Under the pieces are notes generated by a model. It was not told where the DNA came from. It saw nothing but the letters and a program-made list of their open reading frames with translations, and did not search any database. A stretch of DNA of 64,000 bases from Fasciola hepatica. Its lineage: Eukaryota; Platyhelminthes; Trematoda; Plagiorchiida; Fasciolidae. A program made the position numbers and the translations under genes. This document shows, in pieces, positions 52,708-64,000 of the stretch; positions within the stretch are counted from its first letter, which is position 1, and every line of letters starts with the position of its first letter. The stretch covers positions 497,501 through 561,500 of the forward strand of contig CANUEZ040000168.1 in assembly GCA_948099385.1 (NCBI GenBank), given 5' to 3'.

Positions 52708-54184
52708 ATAGATATAAGAGAAGCAGGAGCAATAACAATGGGGTCCTAGGAAGAAATTATCAGTCACTGGGAGGAGTAGATAAGGTTAGATCAAATGGTT
52801 GTTGAATTAACTTCGGAATTTAGTGGTGGAATATTTTCACGACAGGTGCACATGGCAGCCCAACGGAGATAAAAATAGAATGCGGAAGAGCAGAAGTGAT
52901 AAAGACTGTGAGGAGCAGTTCATGGAAGAGTGAATATGAAAGATAGGATCGAGAAGATCAGGTAAGAACGGGTCTGATTATTTGATCAATGCAGGTGCGA
53001 CATGTGGTGGTGGACCAGAGGAATCGGGCAGTGACAGCTCAAACGGTTTGGAACTGTAAAAGAACATCATGACGTAACGTTGTCATTACAATCAGTGGGA
53101 CATGGAGAAGCCGACCAAACTAAAAGGCACATAAATGCCTGTGGCCCAATTGGGGATATCTGAAAACCGTCAAGCACGCCTAGAGGGAGCTAGAAATTGA
53201 TATGGAAAAGGGTGGTAGCGAGAGACGGTGTACAGAAAAGGGGGATCCATTGCTAGGGATTATATAGTAATAAGCTTTGTGCTACACTACAGCAGATGGT
53301 CAGCGGACAGGGCATAAAACTCATCGTGGAACAAGTAGCGGACATTGGAATGAGTAAAGGGTGGTGCGGATGGCAAGAATGATCTGTAGGGATTTGATAT
53401 GGTAAATATGAGGTGCAAATGTAAAAAGAGTGGAAGCATATCATGAGGGTCAGCGGGATGGTAGCATGAGAAGTAGCTGGCAAAAAGTGCAGGATACAGT
53501 ATTGATATATATATATATGTATATATATATATGTATAAGTACATAAATAGGTATGCGAGGAGCAGGAGCAAAGAGCAATGGAGTACTGGGAGAAAAATGT
53601 ATCAGTGCTTGGAAGATGGAGATAGGGTTGGATCAAAGTGTGCAGGATTGACTTGGGAGAATTCAGACGAAGTTTTTCATGACGGTATAACATAGTGGAT
53701 CAACAGATAGAGAAGACTGAGGAAGCACAGAAGTGACGCCGTCTGTGAAGAGCAGATAATATACGAGGGAAAATGAACGATGGGATCGAAGAGATCAGGT
53801 AAGAATGGGTCCGATTATTTCATCAATGCAGATGCAACATGTGATGGCGGACCAGATGAATCGGGTAGTGACAGATCAAACGGTTTAGAACTGTAGAGGA
53901 ACATCATGAAGTGACGTTGTCATCACAATCAGTGGGATATGGGAAAGCGGACCACACTGGAAGGTACAGAAAAATGCCTGTAGCGAGCAATAAACGTATC
54001 AAGGGAAGAAAACAATGACCGAGGATACACAGGTAAGAAATGACCAATCGGATCATTTTACTGCAGGTGAAACACGAAGGAGGCGGAGAAGGAAGCAGGA
54101 CACCCCAATATAAGTGAACCAGTAATAGAACAGCACCACGGTCCAATACACCAAAAATCCGGCTACCATCCAAAGGAAAGGTTG
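52528..54184. repeat. Tandem repeat (about 0.86 kb per unit), copy beside BEL-2
   Basis: 52528-53698 duplicates 44689-45835 almost exactly, apart from a longer TA run at 52651-52703. Here the array continues beyond the duplicated part: 53699-53980 ('gtgacgccgtctgtgaagag ... gtccgattatttcatcaatg') matches 52890-53150, giving a third partial unit. Confidence 0.65.
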
Positions 54185-56860
54185 TTCAGGCTTATGAAGT
54201 GGATTGCCATCAGTCGTGAGTGGCTGGATGTGACCCCTGAATCGGAGAGCTCCGAAAGTGCAAGAAAGCTTCTGGAATCATCGTTACTAAAGACGAGTAC
54301 GCTCTGAGTTCAACGGAATGCCAGAAGTAATCAGCTCATATTCTATCTTGATCCACCCAAAGGACCGGTTACACAGAGGAAAACTCTATAGCATGCCTAA
54401 GGCTTTTGTTTCTCCTTCTGTTTCCATTCACTGTGGCCGCCACTCGGTGGAAGCCTGCCGCATCTACTTTGCTAGAGAGCAAAGTCCTGAGATGGGCCTC
54501 CCCAGGATTATGCTAGTAGGCCATGGAGTTATAGACGTTCGAGAGCGATCGGTGAACATGTCTCCTATTCGGTCTAGCAGCGGAATACCAACGTTATCCC
54601 CCCTATCGGACGAATAGAGAAGACGCAAGTCGGTTTACAGATGCAAGGTGCATTCTATATATCGTGGCACCGAAACAGTACCGATACGAGATACACCGAA
54701 CGGAAAACGGAACGAAACGCAACGGCTGTGCAGAAAGCGAACCGCGAGCGCGTACAATCGGCGAACGACCGAAAGTGGAAGCGATTCAAAACGAGGTCGA
54801 CGGAGACCTCGGAAAAGTCAGTCCAGTAAAATGTACGCAACCGGAGAACACTATGAGGTCGATGTCAAACGTCAGAAAGGATTGTAGAGAGAATAGATCC
54901 AAAATGGTGTCCTGAAAACAGTCACTTTCTCAAAACGATTTAGGTCACTACAGAGTGACCGATTAGATGGCCAACATTGAGGCGGCGAGAAGGGGATGTC
55001 CGGGCGCACAAGCAAAGATCAAGTGTACTTGCCTGCCGATTCAGCAGAAGCGGGTGATGGGGCTATAGACTAAGGCTGCTGGGCGAACCAAGGTCGCCAG
55101 CAGCACCGGCAGTCCGTTTTCGTTAAGGCGACTTCGACCCCACTGGAGAAGACATCCACCTCGATATCGGAACTGCCGGTGGCTTTACTGGCCGAGAGAT
55201 TAGATATCTTGATTGAGAAGTGAGTTGGTGAAACGGACGAAGAATCAAAGTTTTGGACGGATTCACTCATCTGCCTACTTTACCCAGACAACAGTTATAC
55301 TTGCTTCAACACCTTCGCGGACAACAAAATCACAGAATCTCACCAGCCGACCAAAGCCGACCAGTGGTATAGGGTAAAATCTACTTTTAACCCCATCGAC
55401 TTCTTTTCAGAGTGTTTGAGAACGTCAGACAAACCAAACTTGTCGATGACTGGCACGAAGTTCTTGGCCGCACCCACAGGGAAGTGACCGGCACCAACAA
55501 GAGTCAAGCCAGCAGGAAGTGCTACGGAGACAAAACAAGCACTACCCGTTACCAGCTGTACGAAAATTGGAAGCTTACTGGAAGAGTTATGTTATTTTCC
55601 GACTGGAATAAAACGTGGGGAGCCTTAGTCTGATGGACCAGATTCAAGGTACATGTGACGATTATGAAAGGCGCAAAGCCAAAAGCCAGGCAAAATGCAA
55701 GAGCAGTAAGGTCAAGCGAGTTGATTAATGAGCAAGAGATGTTCCACTTCTACCCCAACTGCGAACACCCTCGTTTGAGATCAGTGAGTTACCTAGGACA
55801 GACCATAAAACAGAAGGAAGCAGGCTTTCGCATGACAGTACCCCAAAATCTGAAGCTTGAACTAGCCAATTGCCCACAAGGAGCCGGAGGGTGGTTGGTC
55901 ATTTCAAACCCAGGGTACAAAATAAGGCATCCTATGATAGCTTCTTGCAACCACCATATGATCACCCACGACGATACAAAGGCCATAATGGTTTAAACCA
56001 CTTGTAGTACCGTGTATATGGACGGTTTTGAATGGCCAAGGGATCAAAGACGGTGGAGCGAGAGATCAGCATTTGCCTAATATTCATTTGCTGAAGTGCG
56101 GTGGCAGGCGAAAATATGATGAGTCTCCTCCCACTCGCGAGAGTTCGTCCATGGTGGTGTCCATTCGTGGGGGTCCGCGTTCGTCATGTCCATCATTTGA
56201 TCTCGTGGCAACGGAAGGGCACACACAAAGGCTATTGCGGCCTGATAAAAGTAACCGTCTTGAGCAGTTCATCTCGAAGTACTACGTGGCACGACCACCT
56301 ATGGCTTTTCAGTGGCTTTCTCCGTGGGTTTGTTACCCGCCAAGGCTTTCCAGAAAATGGCTTCAAATCCCTATGAGTACAGGAGAGATTGAGAGATGGT
56401 TGGGTCTACTGGACCATGCCAAGATAAGAGATAAAAGCCACTGCGAGAGGAGCACAGTGTTGCTCTGATCTACCCTGTGCCAGTCATGGTGAATGCGTCT
56501 GGAAAGACTTATAAGACGGTCTGGGGAAAACTCTTACATCTGGTTTCCCTGAAGATTCTCCTTCAAGAGGAGCTGCTTACACTGCTGACTGAAACGGCAC
56601 TCACATTGAACGATAGACCTTTAGTGCCGATTTCCTCGGACTCTGAAGTTGAACCAGCCCTCACTCTCAATTATCAGTAGACACTGCGGCCAATTATGGG
56701 GTCATTAACTCCAAAAGCTACGCGGAGAGTATCATATAGTACAAAGCAAGTTAATCAAGTGGCGCAGGCTTCCGAAAAAAGTTGGACTAGGGGTATTTAC
56801 CGACATAGCAGCCTCGTGAAACTGAACCCCCCAGGGGAGATTGTTTGGACTTGATTAAAC
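54185..56860 (+). mobile_element. BEL-3, decayed BEL/Pao interior (5'-truncated)
   Basis: Starts inside the RT/RNase H connection (ILIHPKDRLHRGKLYS for the usual region before 'GFVSPWLLPGK'). It continues with FWTDSLICLLYPDNSYTCFN, then TFADNKITESHQPTKADQWY (RNase H), and 56477-56680 with LTETALTLNDRPLVPISSDS, the integrase C-terminal region where BEL-1 has 'ERILNNRPLVPVL'. No LTR recognised. Stops throughout. It is more diverged from BEL-1 than BEL-2 is. Confidence 0.65.
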
Positions 56861-58396
56861 TCTCTTGAGTTGGGCAAATTATTCAAAGATCAATGGCTTG
56901 TTGAAAGATCAGCCCACATCGTGCACAAGTCAATGGCATTGTGCGCTCGGTAGAAGTAAGAATAACCCAAGGCAAAGCCCTATATAAGGCGAGTTTTGTC
57001 GAAGGGGACAACGAAAAAGGCAACATTGACTCGACAGACTCAAAGCAACGAAGTATGACGGAATAAATCAAGTAGGACTGGGTCAGGTAGGATTACAGGA
57101 CTCGCGACGTTTTCCTTATTGGTTGGTCCGGACTTTTGGACCAGTGGGCTTTGGGCGGATCCTGCTTTGCTGCAACTGTCCTTTTGGGACAACCTGAAGC
57201 CGACTGAAACTGCTCTGACCTCATTTGTCTCATTTTTCTCCACAACGACCCAATTTCTGTGAAAAACATTGGGAGCACTTTCATATCTATTTGTGGCACG
57301 ATATGCATAATTCACCGTAGAGTCCACTGATGGAAAGACCTAATGAGCCCGTGAATATTAACTGCTTTGTGAAATGAGTGGAACCATGGTACAACCATTT
57401 GTTTACTGTTCATAGGAGGACCCTTGTCTCTCAGTCTCTTCCTCTGTATTAGTGCCGAACCGTGCGTGTTTGTGTTTTTACGCACAAATTCGATGGATGG
57501 TTCTATTGCTGGAGGTGAACATCCTAACTTTCAGACACTTCGTAAATTATTTCGTTCATTAGCGAGGTTTTATCTTTATTTTCGCTTTTTTCTCCTGACC
57601 TTGTAGCGTCTCATTCTTTTACATTCCACAAAACCGACTACTCGTTCCGATGGTATCGAAGCATGCACCTTTATATATCGACAGAAAAACATATCACTGC
57701 AGGCCGAATTTTAGCGGAATGTTTGGGGTGGATTTGCCAATAACTGTAGAAGGGTGCCTGCGACTCACCCGACGCAGAAAAGACCCATTTTGAGAGACAT
57801 TGTCACCGAGCCTGGGTTTTAGACATTCAATGAGAATCAGTACCCCTGCCCCCTTGGACACTGGTCGTTTCACGGAAGCCTTATGAGCAGAGATTCTCCA
57901 ACTAATCAGAGTGATTAGCGGTAGTGATCTCCCGCCAGCGGCTGGATAGAGCAGCCATACATTGTTTCCGTGGGCTTCCAATCGTAAGCTGAGCGTCAAT
58001 ACTGTTTTGTGAATTTTTTCGCCATTTTTTGTTAGTACATGTTCGACCTTATATTGATACTGTCCCAATTTCTGTGATTTTTGATTCCACCCCTCTCTGC
58101 CCAACCACATACATTGAGCACGAGGCTCATTTCACCAACAACTGGGTGAGGTGTCCATCTGACCTTCTAATTCAATTTTGCCGTACCTTCATCCATGCCA
58201 CCACTAGGACCTATACACTCCTTTGTGCTGCATACACCCAAACAAATATCGAAAAATCTCTTCTGTGACCTCTCTTGTACCGTATGATCATGAACCAAAC
58301 AGACTACAGGTGTTCCAAAATAAACCGGTATTATTATGTTGGTATTAATTATAATTGTTGAGGAAGACATCTGATTAAACTTAACTCGGATCAGTC
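56861..58396. other. No gene recognised
   Basis: The longest frame is on the minus strand at 57694-58110 (138 codons, includes GGRSLPLITLISWRISAHKA). I do not recognise it, it lacks a clear signal or domain, and it could be an old repeat. No intron-exon structure could be supported. Confidence 0.4.
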
Positions 58397-58685
58397 CGGA
58401 CGGAAGCGCGGCAGCTCAGTAGTAACACACACACTTTCCAGGTGAAACAGCCTGGGTTCCAACCCTGGGTGAGGCTTTAGATATGCACCGCTGATGAGCT
58501 CCGGTGAAAGCAAAACACGAGTCTGGTGCTCCCCAGCACTGTGCCGGCCGGGAGACCCAAGGTTTGTGTGTGAAGTATGGAGTCCGAAGGACAGCCATTT
58601 AAAGGCGTATCATTGATCACCGTAGGAAAACCCTGGTGGTCGTTTCCCCGTTGAAAGCCCGTAGAACAAGTAGCTTAAGGTGCAG
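58397..58685 (+). repeat. SINE-2, tRNA-derived
   Basis: A box A-like gcagctcagtagtaac (58411-58426) and box B-like GGTTCCAACCC (58455-58465), about 44 bases apart as in tRNAs. A long non-tRNA body follows ('ctgatgagctccggtgaaag', 'gtgccggccgggagacccaa'). It is a different family from SINE-1. The right end is estimated and no second copy was found in the window. Confidence 0.6.
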
Positions 58686-61600
58686 CTTCCCTCAACAACT
58701 AATTCCTGATCGGATTATCTTAGGACAAATCTTAGTCTCTTGGTGAAGCCATAGAAAAATCAGTTGGTAAAAAGTGAATGGGAATGATCTGTACACACGT
58801 TTAGTATTACTTACGTGAATGGAATGGGGTCCAGGTAATCAAAGGGGAAAGTAGCCAGCCCGTTTTCAGAAGCACGGCTGCCATACATAAGTTCACAATG
58901 AACCGTCCTGTGCTCCTAGGGCTGATTAGTCATCCATGGACTTGCAGTCAATTCAGTCACACCTTGGTGTCAATTTTGTTAAAAAATGCTCTTGGAATTT
59001 TTCAGGATGACTTTGGTATTTCCCAACGAAAGGGAGTGTAAGCCTTCAGAGCTGGCTGGGAGGACAGTCAGATACACACTACCGCACACCATTTGCATCC
59101 ACAAATGCCTACATTTGAGAAAGTGAATTTCTTGTGTTATCTAGTGAAAAATTCTAGATATAAAAATGTTCGTTGCTCGGCTTTTGCCACGGCGCGATCT
59201 GTTTGAAAACAGCACAAAACTGGATATCAGTGTCTATAAAATAATCACCGTTTTCCTTTGCCTAAAAACTGGTGCTTTTTAGAATAGGCATATGGCTCCC
59301 GATCAGGAGCTATACAATGACTAATTGATGGAAGTTTTCCACAAGTCTCAGGAAACCTTCTCGTATGTTCGGAGGAAGTCAAACAAACCGTTTATCTTTT
59401 AAGATGTTTACTACCTTGAAGTGAATGTGAATAAAGTAGAAAGCCCTTCTGATTATCCAAATGTGAGTGAGTCAATGGACGGTGCGATGTTTTGTGAGTT
59501 ATTTCCCGTTAATGAGCTTCTCGCTTTGCTTTCTACATTCTACGAAGCGCAGTTCCCTTGGTTGATAAATTCAGTGAAAAACAGCTGGTCGTGGTAACAC
59601 ATCGGCTCATCTGTTGGGTTAATATATTACGGAAAGCGACCATGACTGGCAAAATTGGTTCAGGTAGGTAGCTTTCTTATGATATTCCTCCAGTTAAGGG
59701 TGATTTGGGCCATCTGTGTGTCTTCAGGAAGAGGAGGAACTAGTGACCCTGTTCTTTAAGCGCAAAGAACGTAACTGTAGACAAAATCCTTGCTGAGTGC
59801 AAGGAGCTTCGGGTGTGTTAAAGTAATTCGAGTATAGTTTTATGCAGCTTCCATATTCCTAGAAATGTAAAGTGGCGTTACTTTCAGGCTAGTGATTTGT
59901 CACCGAATGACAAGCTTTGTAAGCACCAACCAGTGAGCAGCCTATCATTTGGTTCACTTGATGAAGAACATGTCGGATTTGAAGTGGCCACTTGTGGTCT
60001 CTAGGCGGCAGTCATGCGCAACCGTGAACTAAAGCCGTCGCAATGTGAGTCCATGTGAAGGGTTATAGTGTCAATTCGGCCTTCTACCTAGGAACTTTTT
60101 TGAAGCTAAAAGGATGATGGGACACAAAAACAGAATTTTCCGGTCTAATAATTGCGCAAGCATGTAGCTTCGTAATAGAGCCTAAGTCTGCATGCCGTGA
60201 AATCCGTGACAGGGGATTTACCCGTAGCCAAACTTGTGCAGCGAGGGCTACCATGGGTGAAAACCCCAAATAAAAATGCAGTTTACATAGACATTGGCTG
60301 TTACCATGCAGTCAACTCTCTGCAACTGCCGAGCTGCTTCAAATATCGGAACCAGGAAACCTCAGTTCATTGCTCGTTTAGATGAAGTGCTTTGGATACA
60401 TACACAGATGAATACGCCTGCGTACTACTGGACGAAAACAGTTTTGAAAGCATTCCTCTTCTTTTTCGGAAGATTCATACGTACCTGGTCAAAGGAAATT
60501 AGCCTCCCGAAACAGGGTCGGCTATGAGATCGTTCTGCCCCGTGTGCGTGGTTTTCCTCCACCTTCGACACCGGTGGATCGTGGTATCGCTAAGACGTCC
60601 CCTTGACCACCGACGTCACCTGAAATTTCTTGAACCAATGGTAGCCGGCTCGAGGGGCGCCCTCATTTAGATCGGAGTATCTCAAAGGCTTTTCTGCTCC
60701 AGAAGGAGAATGACTGGAGGGACTCAAAGGTGAGTAAGTTCGCCCATGTAAAACCCCAATAAAATCACTAGTCCACGATGTGCCCAATTTCAAGTTGCAT
60801 CCATGCCGCTTGATGCAAGAAAGGACGGTGGTTTGTCGGGTGTCATCCTTAGCCACATAACAGTGTTATGACAAATGTATACCCCATCATTTTTATCATT
60901 ACCACCCAAGAGTGCAAAGCAATTCATACCTTTCGAGCACTACACGCATAATTAATGATCCTGCCTCTCCCAGGTTCAAAGTTTTTGTTTTTCCTGCACA
61001 CCCCTAGACAGCCTGCTGGCTTCCAGTGCCATTGTCAATAACCGATTTGTTAACTCAGATCACGTGAACTTTGCCGTAGCCACATACCCATACTAATGCA
61101 ATCAGGTTCTACAATTCCGGGCTGAATTTACCCCGTATTTGGTCATTTCAAAGGGGAATCTATATGTGGCATAAGGATAACTTGCCACTCATAAATTTGC
61201 TCTCTTTGTGTTTCCCTCGAGCCCTCGCCCCAGTTGGGTATTGCAAAAGTCTACTATGAATTGCCTGTTGAGGAATTGTTTCACCCGCCCACCCACATTG
61301 CCTGGTGACACAAGTCATCCCTGGAGTCATCAACTTTTCACCTGTGGCAAGTTTTAGTTTTCTTTAGTCCCCTCTGGTCTCAAACTCTAGCACAAGGGCC
61401 TCATCTTTCTATTTTTACTACCATTTCTTGTAACCCCGGGATAACACACAGATTATTATTCTGCAACAACCACAACTTATCAAGTTGCCCATATTCTAAT
61501 GATGCTTGTGGACCTCACCTAACTTCGATTCCGTGGGGCTTCCATTATTTTCCTGAATCCCACGGAAAATTACCATGCTCTTATCTAAGTGAGGCACCGC

Positions 61601-63625
61601 CCGGTAACTGTTTCGTGTTTTTCTTCTTTATCCACAATCATTGCCGCCCACGCCCACAGCCAGTGCAACTGCCAAACGGCTGCTACCTTCCTACTTATTT
61701 CTCTTTCAGACCCTTGCGGCTCGTCAGATCAATCGACCTCATGGAATTGTGCACAGTTTCATCGATAGTTGCTTGCTCGTTGGATCTTGTTCCCACTTGG
61801 AGCGGTTCCGTGTTTCAACAGGAACACGGAAAGCAATTCATATCATTTCCCGGCCTATCACCTCCTTCGTCTGTCTCGAGGGACCATTAGCCGTGTGAAG
61901 GCATACAACGGTGATAAATTGCCTGTAATCGGTGATACCATCTCTCTCCCCAAGGCTCCTCACCATGGCGGACACGGGTTACCGAAAGTTGTAATCATTT
62001 TTCTAGGTGTAACTCAGACTAGCCCACCAAACGTGACGTCTATTCCCCAATCACCGCCCTTATGAGACCCAATATTGACAGAAAGGTGACATGAGACTCA
62101 ATAGATATATTTTCATCGTGCCGACATAAAAGGGTCTGCATCCAGGACGACTATTTCCCCCTTGTCTCTGCTGCAAGATTTTGTTTTTCCCGGATGCCGC
62201 ACTGGCTTGGTAAATAATTCTCTTTTCAGAATTCCGCCTTTTTCCGAGAATTACGCAGCCCCATCTTTTGAGTGTTACTGGTTTTTCTTCCTTGTAGAAA
62301 CTCACCATTTTGTGTGTCCCTATATTAAAAATTCATATCTTTTTCCTTGGATAGTTTAACGCAACTTTTTCCCTGTCTGCCCATTCTTCTGGATCCCGTT
62401 CCGTCCACTGAAATAGATTACTCCATAAACTGCATAATTATTGCATATTCTACGTCCCTCTTGTTCTATAACGGCGCTTTCTTCAACGATTTCATGTTTT
62501 GCCGAGTTTGTTATGATTTCGAAACCAATTAGTCCTTTCCGCGTAAACCGTTGTTATTTTACTCCATCCAAAGTCCGTTTGATTCACTGTATCGCAGCTG
62601 AAGTGCTCGACACCTAATTTTGAAATTCGTGGATATTTCGTCCTATCACATAAGGCTGCACATCACCATCATGCTTTTACTCATGCGTAGTTCACATTCA
62701 TCGTTATTTTTCCTGGTAAATATATGAAATTTATATTTCTTATCACTTGAGGTGTTTCATTATTATATACTTTTCACATAGCACGCACGCCACATAATCA
62801 TGAATTACTAGTTTAAATGCATCTGTCCTGTTCTCGTATTTTCATCATATGTTCAGATATAACAGGTTCATATTGTTGGTTATTATGGTATTTCTCGAGA
62901 TTTTGGAGAAATGATGGGGAAATTCCACAGCTGTTTTTGGGACACGGTTTCACAGTGAGCTCTCCTGCTTATCTATCCTCTGTTAGTTACAATATGAAAA
63001 TTCTCAGTCACATGCTGATATTTTCCTTCGTATTTCTGCTAATGTTGAAAAGCCTGGTTTGTTTCCCGTCTCGTGGGCTGTTTACTGGGGCCACCGTTAG
63101 TATTGCGCGTTGTAAGAGTCACGCTTATCCTCAAGGAACCATCCACCTCTCATTCAGCAGCCACAATATTGATCAGACTTTTCGAGGCATTTTGGGAACT
63201 GAATAAGTATTCCAGCTGGGAAACGTCTACCATCGTTATTATTCAAATGATGTACATTCGCCGATGATTGTTACTATCCAGTTTGTCTATCTATCAAGCG
63301 GCACTAGGCGACTCGGGGAAAAGTCGTACGCTCCTACGAAACACGAAGCTGTTTCTTATTGGTCTTTCTTCCATCCCAATACCTCCTACTGGTCTTCTAC
63401 AAATTTATTCACGCTACCTGTAGAATGAAAGTGTGAAAGGTAGCATTCTAGCTCTTAGTGAAATGTAAACGACAAGCGCTTGTTTTGTGACACTTAAAAC
63501 GGCCATTTGATTCGAAGGTCGCAATGAAAAGAGTCCGTATAGATTCGTGTGTTTATATTTTGTATAATACAGCATTGCTGTCCCACAGATGAAATTAGGC
63601 TTATATTGAATTCCAGTTTGCCAAA
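58686..63625. other. No gene recognised (about 4.9 kb)
   Basis: Only short frames without motifs. The stretch is poor in recognisable transposon coding, so it may be intronic or intergenic host DNA. 62510-62690 resembles 46970-47140. Pyrimidine-rich tracts followed by cag occur several times but no exon could be tied to them. Confidence 0.4.
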
Positions 63626-63869
63626 ATGTTGATTTACGTGACATTCTTGGTGCTCTGTTCCACTGCGTTGGGAGCACATGGTTCTGGGATACAACAGAAT
63701 CCTTCGTCTCCCACGTGGATTCACGAATCGACCAGAGACAAGAGCATCATTTTGCACGGGTTCGAATACCCCGTCAAAGCCCTTCAATCAGTCAATTTCT
63801 TTATTCGAGCCGACATGACAATTCATTGTGATGTATTGTGGATCATTTTCGGGTCCATCTCGCTGATTG
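63626..63869 (+). CDS. Possible first exon of a secreted or membrane protein (hypothetical)
   Basis: The ATG at 63626 (context caaaATG) starts 81 codons with a signal-peptide-like N-terminus (MLIYVTFLVLCSTALG, small residues before AHG) and a hydrophobic stretch near the end (VLWIIFGSISLIG). A gtaaaata donor follows at 63870, with phase 1. Beyond it the frame becomes low-complexity and stops at 63919, as expected for an intron. I do not recognise the family. Without a matching downstream exon this is a candidate only. It could equally be a chance frame. Confidence 0.3.
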
Positions 63870-64000
63870 GTAAAATATTTATAGAAAAATTATTTTTATT
63901 TTACTCTCATATTTCTTGAGTCCCAGATAAACCCGCTCACACGTGGCCGCCAACCTCAGTAATCATCAACTTAGGTGAACTGCGTTGCACTTGCAGCTCC
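63870..64000 (+). other. Putative intron start to window end
   Basis: AT-rich after the candidate donor. A downstream 'cttgcag' at about 63990-63996 is a possible acceptor just before the window ends, which leaves too little sequence to test. Confidence 0.2.

Noticed and set aside
57694..58110. 138-codon minus-strand frame as a host gene
   Set aside because: No recognised family, no splice structure and no signal or domain. Length alone does not support it in this AT/GC-mixed region.
1..64000. CRISPR array, bacterial operon, IS element or prophage
   Set aside because: No regularly spaced short repeats, no ribosome-binding-site-led operons and no DDE transposase with inverted repeats. The content is eukaryotic retrotransposons with an intron-bearing nuclear gene.

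Overview
The window is transposon-dense DNA from a eukaryote. The best fit is a parasitic flatworm, most likely a digenean trematode, with a cestode possible. This rests on the mix of retrotransposon families (RTE-like, CR1-like, Jockey-like, a CsRn1-like Ty3/Gypsy remnant and BEL/Pao), on tRNA-derived SINEs, and on one intron-bearing nuclear gene with a 48-base intron. No bacterial or organellar gene organisation is visible. All assignments come from reading translated motifs, not from database searches.

Region 1-15592 is built around a direct duplication. Bases 1-5646 recur almost perfectly at 9947-15592 (constant offset 9946; one difference noticed). Each copy holds the 5' end of a minus-strand RTE-like element (RTE-A), a SINE fragment, a Jockey-like endonuclease remnant, a CR1-like reverse-transcriptase (RT) scrap joined to a plus-strand RTE-like element (RTE-B), and about 0.9 kb of unexplained DNA. 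Between the copies lies the one convincing host gene, a two-exon mitochondrial ribosomal protein uS17m (MRPS17) on the minus strand. Beside it are a tRNA-derived SINE and the rest of RTE-A, which itself carries another SINE.

Region 15593-31150 is a graveyard of elements. It holds a broken CsRn1-like Gypsy RNase H/integrase, a Jockey-like endonuclease, a third RTE-B copy with an internal deletion, a second RTE lineage on the minus strand, and CR1-like copy A flanked by direct repeats of about 165 bases. A different CR1-like element follows, whose 5' half is inverted relative to its 3' half, as in twin-priming.

Region 31151-41480 is the centrepiece. A 6709-base BEL/Pao element (33835-40543) has identical 379-base LTRs and a 5-base target duplication, and is inserted into the endonuclease domain of CR1-like copy B. 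Its Pol is a long open frame with intact protease, RT, RNase H and integrase motifs. The Gag-Pol frame is nevertheless interrupted by two stop codons, both of which are sense codons in a related copy downstream.

Region 41480-56860 holds a decayed CR1-like copy, a solo BEL LTR inside a roughly 0.86-kb tandem repeat, and a second BEL copy that lacks its 5' LTR and part of its integrase. That copy ends in an LTR followed by the same 1.15-kb flank as the solo LTR. A third, heavily decayed BEL interior follows. From 56861 to the end the DNA is sparser: one tRNA-derived SINE of another family and, near the right edge, a possible first exon of a secreted or membrane protein.
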